DNA of 64,000 nt from Pristionchus mayeri (lineage: Eukaryota; Nematoda; Chromadorea; Rhabditida; Neodiplogasteridae): contig BTRK01000004.1 of the NCBI GenBank assembly GCA_036245805.1, positions 44,480,907-44,544,906 of the forward strand. Direction: 5' to 3'. Within the stretch, counting starts at the first letter, position 1, and the number at the start of each line of letters is the position of its first letter. The position numbers and the translations under genes are program-made. The notes under the pieces are model-generated. The model was not told where the DNA came from. It did no database searches and saw only the letters and a program-made list of their open reading frames with translations. This document shows, one piece after another, positions 46,964-58,815 of this stretch.

Positions 46964-47346
46964 CCTGATTGTTTTCACGTTTAATACGGGAACTTTTTTG
47001 TAGAAACACGAATACTGTGGTTGTCTCAGCGATAGAAATAGTGATAGGGAGAGTGATAGGGGAAACGGAAATAGGGAGAGAAAGAGTTTCAGCAAAACCT
47101 GCCTCTGCATTAAAATGAGTGGAAGAGAAAAGAGCAATCACACATCACCGTTTGAACTCGTTCCGTCTCACATCCGCTTGAAAGTTTATCTAAGATGGAG
47201 CGTGCCAGTTGCTAGACACATGTCGTCTGCATGAGCGAACTTTTCAGCCCGGGAGTTCTCTTTGACACCCCATCGCATTGCTTTTCAATGAAATTTCACT
47301 TTAAAGCAGTGGGGTGAAACCCTCTAATATGCATTTTAAATTCAGA
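46964..47346. promoter_or_regulatory. Shared promoter interval of TTL copies 3 and 4
   Basis: Only sequence between two divergent start codons. CT-rich stretches and the hexamer-like GATAGGGAGAGTGATAGG repeat on the copy 3 side. No defined motif claimed. Confidence 0.4.
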
Positions 47347-48280
47347 ATGCTCAAACTCGCCACCTTCGCACTGATGTTGGCACTTGGAATGACCGAGGCG
47401 ATGGTAGCACATTCTCCATTTACTTTTTGTCCATTTTCTCTTAATTTGATCATTGGATTATGGTATTGATAATTGATCTTTTGAGCTCATAGAAGTAAAA
47501 GGAATCGCCGTGTGTGACAAGAGACGAGTGGACGAGGGAGCAGCCAAGATTGATTTCTGGAAGAACGAAACCAGTAAGCGATCTTTGATCTTTACCTATT
47601 TCTGTACTCAGTCTTGTACTAGAGCGTATATATAGGGAAACGCTCTCACGGCCTCGTCATTCGGCACACATCATAAAGTTGATAAAGCGTGGTGTATTTT
47701 TTTCTCGAAATTTACTCGAGTGAACCATCGTAAACTTACATTTAGGCCTTCTAACTTCGATGCTAGCCGACTGTGCGGGCGAGTTCCATCTCAAAGGAGA
47801 TGTTGATAAGGTAAGACATCTGGCTTTGTTCTATGTTATTATTGCCCACCACATTCAGAACGCATCCACCAGACCATTCGTCCGGATTATTCACAAATGC
47901 AAACTTCATATCAACAAGGATGTGAGGAAGGTGCACTGATTATATTAGTAATTAGCAAAATTATGTTATGTTTCCCTCACGAAAGGGAAACTTTGGCTGA
48001 TATGTTCTTGTTCTTAAATATATTACAGACTATGATGAAATCAGTCAAGTTCGAAGTCGAGTTCCCGTATCTGGAGGAGAAGGTGTACAATATGGCGTGA
48101 GTCGATCTCGTTTTCTTCACTTCTCTTTACCTCATTTTCATCGTGTTCGAATAGCTGGAATATTCGCATATTGAACAAAACTGCCTTTACATCTTCGAAT
48201 TTATTCATTATAGGTATGTTAACCTCGGCATTCTGTACCCCGATCAGAAGGAGGTTCCGTATCAGTTCGATCTGGAGTAG
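47347..48280 (+). CDS. Transthyretin-like secreted protein, copy 4
   Basis: Exons 47347-47403, 47486-47573, 47746-47810, 47859-47930, 48029-48096, 48214-48280; 417 bp, 138 residues in frame. Signal peptide MLKLATFALMLALGMTEAM. Mature start LIEVKGIAVCDKRRVDEGAA, then IDFWKNET, GEFHLKGDVDK, RPFVRIIHKC, VKFEVEFPYL and YVNLGILYPDQKEVPYQ before TAG. Exon 2 needs the acceptor TTTTGAG at 47485, not a CAG; copy 3 needs the same, which supports the choice. The length and Cys pair fit ordinary nematode TTL proteins. Confidence 0.9.
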
Positions 48281-48801
48281 ACATTTTCCGACAATTACTG
48301 TTTGTGTGTGATACGGCTATTTCAGTATTGCTATTATATTTTTTTCCGATCTATATCGCATGTCAAACGAACAACTGTGTGTGTGCATTGTAGAGTCGAT
48401 AAATGATTCACATTCGACCCATATGTGCATTTGATCAATTGTGAAACCATTGGGTGCGTATCATAATCGCTCAAGCTTATGCGAAAGGGCTGCAATGGTT
48501 CGACTTTACCTGACATGTATGTTGAGCTATGTGCTTTGATTTCATGATCGTTGGCAGTTTTTCGTTTGGCACTTTTTCGTGTTGTGGTGTAAAATTCGAG
48601 AAATTGAGAGCATACACATCTCTTCGTTCTTGGTTCTTTTACCCTTTCCATCAATGTGATTGTTTTTTGACCGAAAGAGCGAGTCAGTTGGTTGGCACAT
48701 GTAACTTCCGCGTACGAAAAGATTAGTTTTGAGAGAACCAGTGCGCATTGGTTTCCTTCAAACATTTTGCTACGTTCATTTGTACTTGTATGCATTTCAG
48801 G

Positions 48802-50987
48802 ATGCTCAGATACGCTCTTTTCGCATTGATCTTGGGCATCAACTTGAGGGAAGCCACGGTATTAAACATGCATTTGTTTGATTACAATTTTTTAAATTAA
48901 AAAAAAGCAATATGATAATACAATTTAGGGGCAGTGCGCTATGCGTGAAAGAACGCATGGCCAAGAACCAAGAAACAGGCAATGGTTGAATTATGGAAGA
49001 ACGAAACTGGTGATTTTTTGTTTTCATTTTTTGATCTTGTTTGTTATATTGACAATTTCACCGCATCATCGAATGCTCCACCTAGTATTTTGCCAACTCG
49101 CTGACGTTTTTGCACCTTATTTACCTTTTACTATGTTATTGATATCAGCATAAGCAAACCAAAATATGTTTAATAATATGGTTTATTTATCCAGAAAAGC
49201 TCACGTATGTGCTGGTGGACGAAAATGGAGACTTCCAGATAAAGGGAACCATTGATCAGGTACTGTATGTGACTGCGAATAGATTATGAAAACTAACTAA
49301 TTATTGTAAAATAGTTTTCTTCTGACTGTTTTATTTTCTGAATTGGCTCACCATCTCTAGGGAAACGAGTGTAAACTAATACTACCTCACATGATTAGAG
49401 TAGCAAACGCCAATCTGCCCTATTCAGAATATGCCCTCGAAACCCTTCGTCAAGTTCGTGCACAAGTGTAAAATAGTCATTTACAAAGGCGGTAGGGTAA
49501 ATACATTCCATTCGTTCAATTATATCGCTCCCTTGAATACACTCGAATATTCAGCGTAGTTTTCAAAAGTTTTAAAACTAGACATTTCTAAAAAAAAAAG
49601 TTCAGCACTCCTATATGCGAACGATGAAGTACGAAATCCCGGCTGAATATCTGCAAGAAAATATCAGGTTGTGAAAAAAGTAATTGTAGATTTTTAAATT
49701 TTCGATTCTGCAATACCCCGTCTTTGGTTGCCTCCTGAATATCATATTGTTACTTGTGCTCGTTGAGTGCTTGGACACCCTTTCTATCGTGCGTAGGTTC
49801 GAGTCTATCCAATTGGTATTGAGGCCACAGTATGAAGACAAAGCTACATCGACAAAATGTTTTACTGAGTACGTTTCGGTCCAGCAATCCATGGAAAGCT
49901 AGGATAGGGCAAATATTACGTCACGTGCGAAAAGTATGGCATACGGATATCACAATACAACATGTGAACCTGGTCCGCTCCGAATGGCCTGTCAGAAAAT
50001 ACACTCATTTTTTACCTTGACCCTAACTGCACATCAACAGAAATAATTATTTTTGCCGTGCATCCGTAACTATTGATGTATCCATCTCAAATGTAGTGAA
50101 GCGAAAAGCACTTTCCATGATTAACTTAAAATTGTATTTAGGTGGGCATACAATACTCCTAGCAAAACATGTAACATTCATCATCCCGACTATGAAATTT
50201 GAACATCGAAATTCGTATATTACAAGTCTTCCATTTTCCAGGGTTGATGAAAAGCCCTAAATTTTGTGGTTAACTGTTAAAGATACTCTTTATGTATCAG
50301 TATACGACTGGACAAAGTCAGGGGATAGCTCCCTTTTGAGGAAATGTATTCATTCACCGTATACCGAATGTCGAAAATTTGACAATATTGGCCGGTATTC
50401 ATCAATACTGAAAATCTAGGTTTTCTACAAGTAAAAAGGGAAGAGTTAAAATGTTTCTCTGTGGTATGTAGCACCATAGTGTATCATGGAAGCGCACTTA
50501 TTTAGAAACCAGTCTGATTGAACCTCGAAGCAGGAAACCTTATCGATTGAGAAGTGTTTATTAGCTGAGGTATTAATTCAGTGATGTGTAAATCGTGGTA
50601 TGTTGAGGCAGGAGCGGTGTTAGACCTATTTTTCGAAATAACTGCACATGTGCTTCTCACTACACTATATCAATATGTACAGCTCTTTTCCCCCACAAAA
50701 TACGAGAGACGGGAAATATTTTTAGAAAAGAGTGAAAATATCACATTTGTCAAAACTTGGGTTTGCCGGGTATCCTAAAAGCATGAAGCAATTGGAATAC
50801 ATAAATATATTGACCAAGTATACCCCTACTATATGTTATGTGTGTTTTCCTAAATAGCCCGCTAAATGAATATGTACAATAGGATTCCAAAATAAAAATA
50901 AAATAATTTTGCAGTTACGTCAACCTTGGGCTTTTCTTCCCTGATCAAGAGGAGATACTTTACAGACTCAATTTGGACGATTATTAA
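48802..50987 (+). pseudogene. Transthyretin-like gene, copy 5, broken
   Basis: Signal peptide MLRYALFALILGINL (48802). Exon 2 (~48929-49010) shows ALCVKERMAKNQ in one frame and MVELWKNET in the next, so a frame change lies between. Exon 3 (LTYVLVDENGDFQIKGTIDQ, ~49195-49260), exon 4 (PSKPFVKFVHKCKIVIYKGG) and the last exon (YVNLGLFFPDQEEILYR to TAA, ending 50987) are well kept. Exon 5 (YMRTMKYEIPAEYLQENI) stops abruptly at 49663 where a mariner-type end begins; its usual YNM..GTGAGT tail is gone. Confidence 0.75.
49664..50910. mobile_element. Probable mariner-like insertion in TTL copy 5, right end not found
   Basis: TCAGGTTGTGAAAAAAGTAA preceded by TA resembles a mariner end and coincides with loss of the host exon. 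No mirror-image end is visible before the last TTL exon, so the element is truncated or its other end has decayed. No transposase motif recognised. Confidence 0.5.
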
Positions 50988-51405
50988 ACCATATTTTATC
51001 TCACTGCATAAGATTGAATTATTGTAATTGCAATATTCATACTGTGTACTATAGTTCGTGTATTTGAAAGCTGACGTATGTTAGATAAACAATCATTTCG
51101 GAAAACAATCAGAAACAAATCATGATTGCATATATTTTGAATTGTAGCAAATCGCAACGCCAGAGCCCAGCGCGAAGCGGCAGTTTGGAAAAGTATTGTT
51201 ACGAATGCTATTAGGCCATTTGAATTATTGCAAAGAAAACCATCACCTTTTGGGTACTTACAAATTATACAGTTGTGGCCATAATTTGCTTAGTATATCT
51301 TGCAAATGTGAACTAAATTAAGGATATGTCGCATGAGAAGGAATTGACCGACTACATGAAACTTCGAATCGCGTAAACAAGTTTAGTTGACGAAGTTCGG
51401 GAAAA
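50988..51405. other. Intergenic
   Basis: Downstream flank of TTL copy 5 and of the next F-box gene. Nothing recognisable. Confidence 0.4.
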
Positions 51406-53504
51406 TCAAATTCCGACATCAAAATGCTCCAGTTCTCTTTTCAGATGAGTGATTGTCAAAAATCCTCCACCGACTGAAATGTGCACTATTTAATTAAATA
51501 TGTGCAAATGAACACTCACATCTGATAATTTTGATGATATGATCATGACGTTTTGTCGTTGGATCGTTCCTTATAGTCGGCGGAATCGATATTTTGAACC
51601 ATAGCTTCTTTCCGAGCATGGGCAAACGCTTAAAGAATTCAATATTTGTAATAGAAATACATTAACATTTTATAACTTAGAAAAACTACAATACAATTAA
51701 ATGAAATGTACCTCCATGAGTGCGTCGGCGTCAGATTGCATACTGAAATGATAATATATTGACGTACTATTAATAAAGTTGGATTAAGTTTTATTAAAGT
51801 TCTGTTACCACGTCCTTTTTGGCGATGTCATCTGAAGCTTGTCAAGTTTCCCTCCAAACATTTCACAAATCAATGGTGCCCAATCGAACTGAGTATTTAG
51901 TTGATGAAGTTCCACTTTGAGGGAGCGGACATGCTTGGATATTTCGAGCATGAATGCCTCTGTAATTCCGAATAGTAAAACTTCTCATAGAAAATAAGCA
52001 AGCGGTATTTTCGGAAACAAAATACCTGGATCGAAGCAAATTATTTTGTCGACTTGTAGCTCAACCATTTCGACGCCATGTTCTTGAACCATGCGCATAA
52101 TATGATCACTGAATAATAATAATTATTATGAGAAATACAATATTACTTTTAACAGCACTGCACAACAGTGTTTGAGCGAAAACAGAATAACATTGAATCA
52201 CATACTGGCGTCACTCAATTGCTCAATTCGGGTAAACTTATCATCTTTTCTGTATCAAGTCATGATACAGTTTTTAAACCGAAGAGACAGAGCCTAATTT
52301 CACGACCTACCACTTACCCATTGACTTGCGAGCAGCCAGGATTGAATCTCCTTCCTGGGGGCTCATTCGTGAAGTTGCAATCATGATAATAAAAGCCCGA
52401 TTTCAGCTTCTGAATCTTTGCACTGCCGAACAGCTTCTGCAGGGCGATAAATTGCGTCGTCTCCGTGATGGACAGTACGTTGTACAAGAAAACCAATCGA
52501 ATCCGGCCTGCAAATTCGAAAGTGTTGGCTACAGTCAATTCATTATGTGGGATCGGTGAGAGGGCGGTAAGAATTTATAGTCATTGGTTGCGCAGTCATC
52601 CCTACTCTAGCCCGACCGACATTACGTCGTTTCCCGAGTATATAACTCTACCTGCTATACACTGAGCAATGCGGCCGAACGTGATCATATCGTTCCAAGC
52701 GATGCCGTATAGAATGGACTGAAATCAAAATGTGTTTTTTATCCCATACAAATTGCAAGTTTCGAGGAACTGTCCATTGAGCGTGGACAACGTGATGCTA
52801 ATGAGATCTGCATACACGGACTTAATATAATTAATAAACCTCAACAAAGAATTTATGCAACGCAACTCACAGTACTCGGAGTTGCAAGAGTGCGCGAGTG
52901 TTCAACTTTATAAACTGGAACTTTCAGCAGCAATAAGTAGAGTCGGAACAGTCGCGAGTGTTGCTTGAGGACCACTATGTCCAGTCTACACTTCTGTAAA
53001 GCTCATTAGAGTTCGTATTTTGGGAAACATATCCTGATTTTGCACTCTTTCGTAGTATTTCCCCAGAAGACTGATTGGCATTACTGTGAAAAAAAATACA
53101 GTCCGACTTTTATGTCATCATCTGGAAGATTATCACTAAATGTATCAACACAAATTGAATCCGTACATGTTCGTAGCAGCAGCCGTGTAACCTCACGACT
53201 CCAATTGGAGTAAATGATCGTAGCTGAAGAACGAAATCGTCCACTCGCGATTTCATCAATCGAGAACACTGGAATTATGACGTCATAAGTTGGCAAGCTT
53301 CCACTCTCTTCAACCCATCTTCCATTTGGTTTCAGTAATAAATCCAGGAAAGCAATACAAAACATTTGTAAGACCGCACAAACCAATGTCACCCACCTTT
53401 CGGAGACTGAATACAGATTCCGGAATATAATCGACAATCTCCCTGACGAGTTCATTCGGCAAGCCCTCGAAAGGAGAGATGCTCGATAATTGAAGGGTGG
53501 GCAT
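51406..53504 (-). CDS. Diverged F-box family gene
   Basis: Exon 1 (~53504-53398) starts MPTLQLSSISPFEG and carries the F-box LPNELVREIVDYIPESVFSL before GTGGGT. Open exonic sequence follows: ~53340-53105 (LPTYDVIIPVFSIDEIASGR), ~52722-52653 (YGIAWNDMITFGRIAQC), ~52540-52318 (FIALQKLFGSAKIQKLKSGF), ~52105-52025 (exon 5 type, VQEHGVEMVELQVDKI), ~51970-51812 (exon 6 type, FDWAPLICEMFGGKLDKLQM), a small exon (QSDADALME), ~51635-51530 (RLPMLGKKLWFKISI) and a last exon ending 51406 (LTITHLKRELEHF). The first half shows little similarity to sister genes, while the last third clearly belongs to the family. I see no certain lesion, but exon junctions in the first half are tentative. Confidence 0.55.
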
Positions 53505-54123
53505 CGCTTGATTGTTTCGATACGAATCCTGATAAATTGCACATAATTTCGCAAAAATGTGTGAAAGCATCGCTATTTTTTCAAAGCGGGAGCGAAATGC
53601 GAGTAGATGATGTGTGCGTATGATACAATGTGGGGAAGAGGCTTACAGATACTCTCGCTGCTCTTTTTCCTTGCACATTTTCTCTGCTTTTCTGACCAAT
53701 GATAGAGAGTGTGAATAGAAGATGTGTATTTGCACACACTAAGCCCATGATGAATCGAACAATCGTCTGACTCTCTTCAGTTTGCACGCTCTCTCGTCTC
53801 TCTGACCGGCGAGAGAGCGTGCAAACTGAAGAGAGTCAGATCATTGCTCGATGAATCAGTGATAAGCTTGGAATCGATGCCATGCGCAACTGCCCATCTG
53901 CACAAAGATAACTGATATATTGGTGTTGATCACTGTTGACTTTCAGATCCTCGACGATTAGCCAAAGTCAAAGAAAGCAAATATTCAGTCAATTGCAGCT
54001 GAGAAACAACCCTCTCTCTCCATATTTGTCATGTGAATACTTAATCTGAAAACACTTTTACTCTTTCCGTGGTTGATTTTGTATCGTTCAACGAGTTTGC
54101 ATTGCTGCAGAGGTTGCGATGAA
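53505..54123. other. Intergenic, carrying a hairpin MITE
   Basis: Apart from the hairpin at 53750-53858 nothing is recognisable. Confidence 0.4.
53750..53858. repeat. Short hairpin MITE
   Basis: CTGACTCTCTTCAGTTTGCA pairs with its complement; the loop TCTGACCGGCGAGAG matches the copies at 3737 and 42174. Upstream side of the diverged F-box gene. Confidence 0.8.
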
Positions 54124-55398
54124 ATATGAGAGACTATCTGAGAGAATCGACGAATTTCGCCCATGACCCGTACAACGAAAAATATATTTCCAACTTGAAT
54201 ACCTGCCTGGGGTCAACTTTTCACGTAGATCACGAAAATCGACCTTAGAGAGCCGTATCTCTGACCCCTCATTCTCTGTGGTACGCCGAATTGGGCGGTC
54301 GGTTTTTGAAACTTTTGAACGGCTCGTCCAAACTCTACACATTTATAGTTATTCTGAAAGATCTCGACGAGATAATCATTTATCCTGTTGGGAGTGAAGG
54401 GCTAGCTCATCTGTGAAAAAAGTTACAGTCATTTGAATTCTCAAAATTGTCACCCTGAAAAATTTTTCAAAAAAGGGGGGAAATAAACAATTGCATTAGA
54501 TTCCTCATGCAAAAGTACACCAGTGTACCAAAATTGAAAGAAAAACTCATCATGGCATCCAGTCAAATGGTGGACCAAAGACCTCGGACTTGAACGATTT
54601 TGAACGAACAAATCGATTTTTTGAAGACATATTTTTTAGATTGACGTATAGTGAACTGAGATGTGGAAATTCGGATTCTACGAGTGAAAACACGCCAGAA
54701 AATCTTTTTCTCGTAAAATTCTGAGATATTAAGTTTTTCGACCTCGAAAATGATAAAAATTCCCCTAAATTCCCCACAATTGGAAAACTTGATGTCGAAA
54801 AACTTGATATCTCAGAATTTTACGAGAAAAAGATTTTCTGGCGTGTTTTCACTCGTATAATCCGAATTTCCACATCTCAGTTCACTATACGTCAATCTAA
54901 AAAATATGTCTTCAAAAAATCGATTTGTTCGTTCAAAATCGTTCAAGTCCGAGGTCTTTGGTCGACCATTTGACTGGATGCCATGACGAGTTTTTCTTTC
55001 AAACTTGGTACACTGGTGTACTTTTGCATGAGGAATCTAATGCAATTGTTTATTTCCCCCTTTTTTGAAAAATTTTTCAGGGTGACAATTTTGAGAATTC
55101 AAATGACTGTAACTTTTTTCACAGATGAGCTAGCCCTTCACTCCCAACAGGAAAAATGCTTATCTCGTCAAGATCTTTCAGAATAACTATAAATGTGTAG
55201 AGTTTGGATGAGCCGTTCAAAAGTTTCAAAAACCGACCGCCCACTTCGGCGTACCACAGAGAATGAGGGGTCAGAGATACGGCTCTCTAAGGTCGATTTT
55301 CGTGATCTACGTGAAAAGTTGACCTCAGGCAGGTATTCAAGTTGGAAATCTATTTTTCGTTGTACTGGTGTATGCCAATCCTCTCAGATCTCTCATAT
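54124..55398. mobile_element. Complete 1.27 kb palindrome, ATATGAGAGACT family
   Basis: Ends ATATGAGAGACTATCTGAGA and its near-complement; arms ~630 bp, very similar to each other; centre ~54770 (AATTCCCCACAATTGG). Shares arm sequence with 31074-31926 and 32930-35074, so it represents the full-length form of that repeat. No transposase. Confidence 0.85.
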
Positions 55399-56013
55399 CT
55401 AAATGCATTGAAAAGTGAATAAATTTAAATTAATTTAACATTCGTCACAACGTATTTAATTTCATCATTTCATATGTATTTCATCTTCCGTCATCGACAT
55501 TTTCCCGACACACCTCACTCGTTGACGGGAATTTGTCACACGGGACAAATGCAACGCCAGGCATCCAAGCGCCGCGGTTGTTTCGAAATTATTTCCGCTG
55601 CCTCACATAAGAAAGTTCCTTCCCGCTCGCTGGATAGTTAGTAAGAGTTCGATGAGAGTTAGTGAAGGACAGAATTTGGGGGGAGGGAGTGTGTGTGTGT
55701 GTGAGAGAGAGATAGAGTGAGAATGAGAGAGAGATGGAGTGAGGGGAGAGTGTGGACTACCCTATTATGCGTGTACAAACATAGTATATGACTCACTCAC
55801 TTCACTATTCACCAGTGTTCTTTCGGGCTCTTTCTCTGCCTCTCTCTCATGGCATTTGCCTTTTGAGTCCCAATTGGCGATTTAACGATGAACAATTCGA
55901 ATTATTTTGTTTATCGAGCGTCTAGATATAATTTGTTTTCAAATGCGATCCGTGCCTCGTGATTGCCAATCTGACTTACAATTAACTAAACTGTTGTGTT
56001 TTCACTTTGCAGA
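55399..56013. other. 5' flank of an F-box gene with simple repeat
   Basis: GTGTGTGTGTGTGAGAGAGA-type repeat at ~55690-55740. Otherwise unremarkable; should include the promoter of the gene at 56014. Confidence 0.5.
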
Positions 56014-57705
56014 ATGTTGTCTCGATTCAAATCAAGATTGACGGGGAATAGGAATTTGTCACCACTCGAGCTCCTTCCACGAGATATGATGATTGAGATA
56101 CTCAAATACACTCCAGAATCAGCTCACACTCTCCGAATGGTCAGTTGTTTGCATGATTTATTCCAAAATACTAATCGCACATATTTTGTTTGTTGAACTA
56201 TGTAATAGTTTGCCATGTTATTTTAAAACGTATAAATGCATTTCGATTTCAATATATATATTTCACCTAGAGTGATGATATCATGCTAGTGTATGATAAT
56301 TTTATTTTTTTAGGTAAAAGGTAAGGTAAAGGTGCAGCCACGTCAAGCGATTTTACAGTCGTAAACGACTACGCTAGGTGGTGTAGTGCGGTGAGGCCGA
56401 CTACTGCTAGGATTACGTATCCCTGTTGTCTAAAGTGCTTCTAGGGAACGTTACTTTTCGCGACCGAGGTCATTACCAATTTACCTGCCCCGGAGGGATA
56501 GAGGGCTTGGTCTGCCCAGGCGGAAATATTGTGAAATATTTTTAAGATACTTTTTTTAGGTATCGCGTTCGTGTAGACAGCTTGTGGGGGATTGTGTCAT
56601 GTTAAGATCTGCTCCCAATATCGAAAAATGGAGCCTAACATTCATTCATTGTAAAGTCGAAAAGGTAACGTACCCGCTATTGTCGCAAGAGTGTGTAGAA
56701 TACATATTCATACAGTGGTATCGTTACTCTAACTATACTTTTTAGGATGTCAAATACCTTGGATGCGTCGTAACAATATGCGTGCATATTAGCCAATCGC
56801 TCGACTTTGAACATCGATTAGTTCGACATCCTCCAAAGTATCTCATTGACAGAATTGAACGCAACAAAATCAGTTCAGACATTTACGTAAGAGCTATTAT
56901 TATTATAGTATAAATCTTCACCTTTTTAGAGATACACTTTGAACTCGAATAAGATGAAATTCGACCCGTGCACTATTGGATATTTAAAAGCGACATTGGG
57001 AGGAAACATCCAGGATGTCGAAATACATCAATTTAAGTATCTGCACAAAGAAGTAAAAGCGGTCTTTGAACTAATCCAAGGATTACCAATCATGAAATTA
57101 CATGTAGTTAATTCGATATTAAGTGATGATATTACGTGAGTTGAACTTGAACACCATTCATTATTCATGAATACTCAGCGGATTTATCTTGGAGACACTG
57201 AAGTCGCATGATGTTAATCATCTCTCATTGACTGTGAAAGAAGTGCTGTCCTCTGATCCAGGTATTTTCTGAAGAAAATCCGAATAAAAAAAGCATAATT
57301 TCAGCCACATTTCTGCAGCAACTGTCCTCCCTCGTTCGGAGCATATCAATCTATCAACAACCCGTACTTTCAATCACTCGGACGAGCCGTTACTTATTCG
57401 GATTACTAAACGCTGATTGGGATACTATTATTATTGATATGTTTCCGAGAAAATTGGATAAGATTTACATCGACAATCGGGCGCAATCTAAATACCTCAG
57501 TACAACGTGTGCGGATAATTTGATAAAGGTGTATTTGCCCTATTCTTTTTATCACTAATTGATTCACTAATTGCAGGTTCTGCCCACCGTAGAGAAGAAA
57601 GTATGGCTCACGATGTCTGGCGATCACTTCGGAAGCAAAGGAAGTTATGAACAATCCGACTACAGGATTGATATATTTACAAATACTATACATCCAAATA
57701 AATGA
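56014..57705 (+). CDS. Intact F-box family gene, 337 residues
   Basis: Seven exons in frame: 56014-56139, 56560-56664, 56746-56886, 56930-57135, 57179-57261, 57305-57528, 57577-57705 (1014 bp). N-terminus MLSRFKSRLTGNRN, F-box LELLPRDMMIEILKYTPESA followed by HTLRM. Then SRSCRQLVGDCVMLRSAPNI, FEHRLVRHPPKYLIDRIERN, FELIQGLPIMKLHVVNS, VNHLSLTVKEVLSSDPG, FGLLNADWDTIIIDMFPRKL, LPTVEKKVWLTMSGDHFGSK, and stop at HPNK. The usual last exon with the SIKH motif is missing, unlike the sister at 9542, which keeps CIRHSSRIN. Intron 1 contains a GC-rich insert. Expected role: SCF substrate receptor, substrate unknown. Confidence 0.8.
56325..56530. repeat. GC-rich insert in intron 1, possible retroelement tail
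   Basis: A ~200-bp block (AGCCACGTCAAGCGATTTTA ... CCTGCCCCGGAGGGATAGAG) is richer in GC than the intron around it and has no coding frame. Its style resembles a retroelement 3' end or SINE, but no second copy is in the window. Confidence 0.35.
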
Positions 57706-58292
57706 TTTTTTGTCCGATATATCTATTACTATATCGGGCAAAAAAGCGTGTAAAGAAATTACGGTTTGCAAGTTACAATTATTCGTCGATGATATCAATG
57801 CCATCATCAGTTTATTGCACGTATTTACCATGAGGATCATTCATAGTGTCGGGCCATGCAAAAACATGGCAACATGATTGCATTAGTAGTAATCTTGCAT
57901 GCAATTGTAAATAGTTGTGTCCAATATCAGCATGATCTATCGTACATAATAAAGAATTAGATAGAAATATTTCGAATTGGTTTTAGAGATTTGATGACGA
58001 TGCGAGTAATATCACTTCACTCTACCGGCCGGTAGGTGGTGGGAATCTTACTCCCTTCGGTTAGCACCTTGAACGCGTGAAATCTTTGAATTTACCCGCC
58101 TCACAGGACGCTCAGGCATATGCAACTACTAATTGTACAAATTTGATCTCGATTCGCTTTTTTTCGGTTAGCACTAGCTGTTCACTACCGATTTTAGATA
58201 CAGGTCATTTTGTCTACGCTCTTAATTATCTTAATTGTCTCTCAATTGCCTTAATTATCTACTTGATTATTATATTGCATGTTTAAGGAACG
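57706..58292. other. Intergenic between two F-box genes
   Basis: ACTCTACCGGCCGGTAGGTG palindrome at ~58019. Otherwise nothing recognisable. Confidence 0.4.
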
Positions 58293-58624
58293 ATGTCTAA
58301 ACGTGAAGTAACTAGCGAATGTGAAAACTTTCCCAAACGCCCCAAGGCCTCAGAAGTTCCTATCGATGAACAATATGTGTCACCTAACATCATTACTACT
58401 CGAGATTCGAAGAGCCTATCTTCCATTGAGCGACTTCCTAAAGAGATCATATGGATGCTACTCGAATTTCTTCCGAAATCCATCCTGAGCCTTAGGCTGG
58501 TAATATTTGTTGTGTTTTAACGCATTGTGTTGTCAATAATTTAAAATATTCAGACCTCTCGTCAGCTCAAAAAGAACGTAGATGATTTTATCTATGCTCC
58601 AGCGAATATTTCACTCGTTGACAC
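58293..58624 (+). pseudogene. F-box gene start, cut in exon 2 by a hAT element
   Basis: Exon 1 58293-58499 (69 codons): MSKREVTSECENFPKRPKAS, F-box LPKEIIWMLLEFLPKSILSL. Exon 2 opens TSRQLKKNVDDFIYAPANIS after ATTCAG and runs into the hAT end at 58625. No further exons occur in the window; they may lie beyond the element. Confidence 0.8.
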
Positions 58625-58815
58625 TAGTGTTGTGCAAATGAACAGAAATGTGAATTCTGAACTGCCGACCGCTCGGGAAATTCGAACTGCGCGAAAAGTG
58701 AACAGCCACGAGGGGAGGGGAAAGTGAACAGAGAATGATTGGGTGTTCGAATTTGAGAGAAGAGAGTGGAGTTCAGATTAATGTGAACAGTTCACATTTT
58801 GTTCACATTTCGAAG
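58625..58815. repeat. Subterminal GTGAAC motif cluster of the hAT end
   Basis: AATGAACAG, GTGAATTC, AAGTGAACAG, AAAGTGAACAG, GTGAACAGTTCACAT and GTTCACATTT occur within 190 bp in both orientations. Short repeated subterminal motifs are known transposase-binding sites in hAT elements; here that role is inferred. Confidence 0.6.

Noticed and set aside
49790..49810. tRNA T-arm (GGTTCGAGTC)
   Set aside because: No A box or cloverleaf around it.
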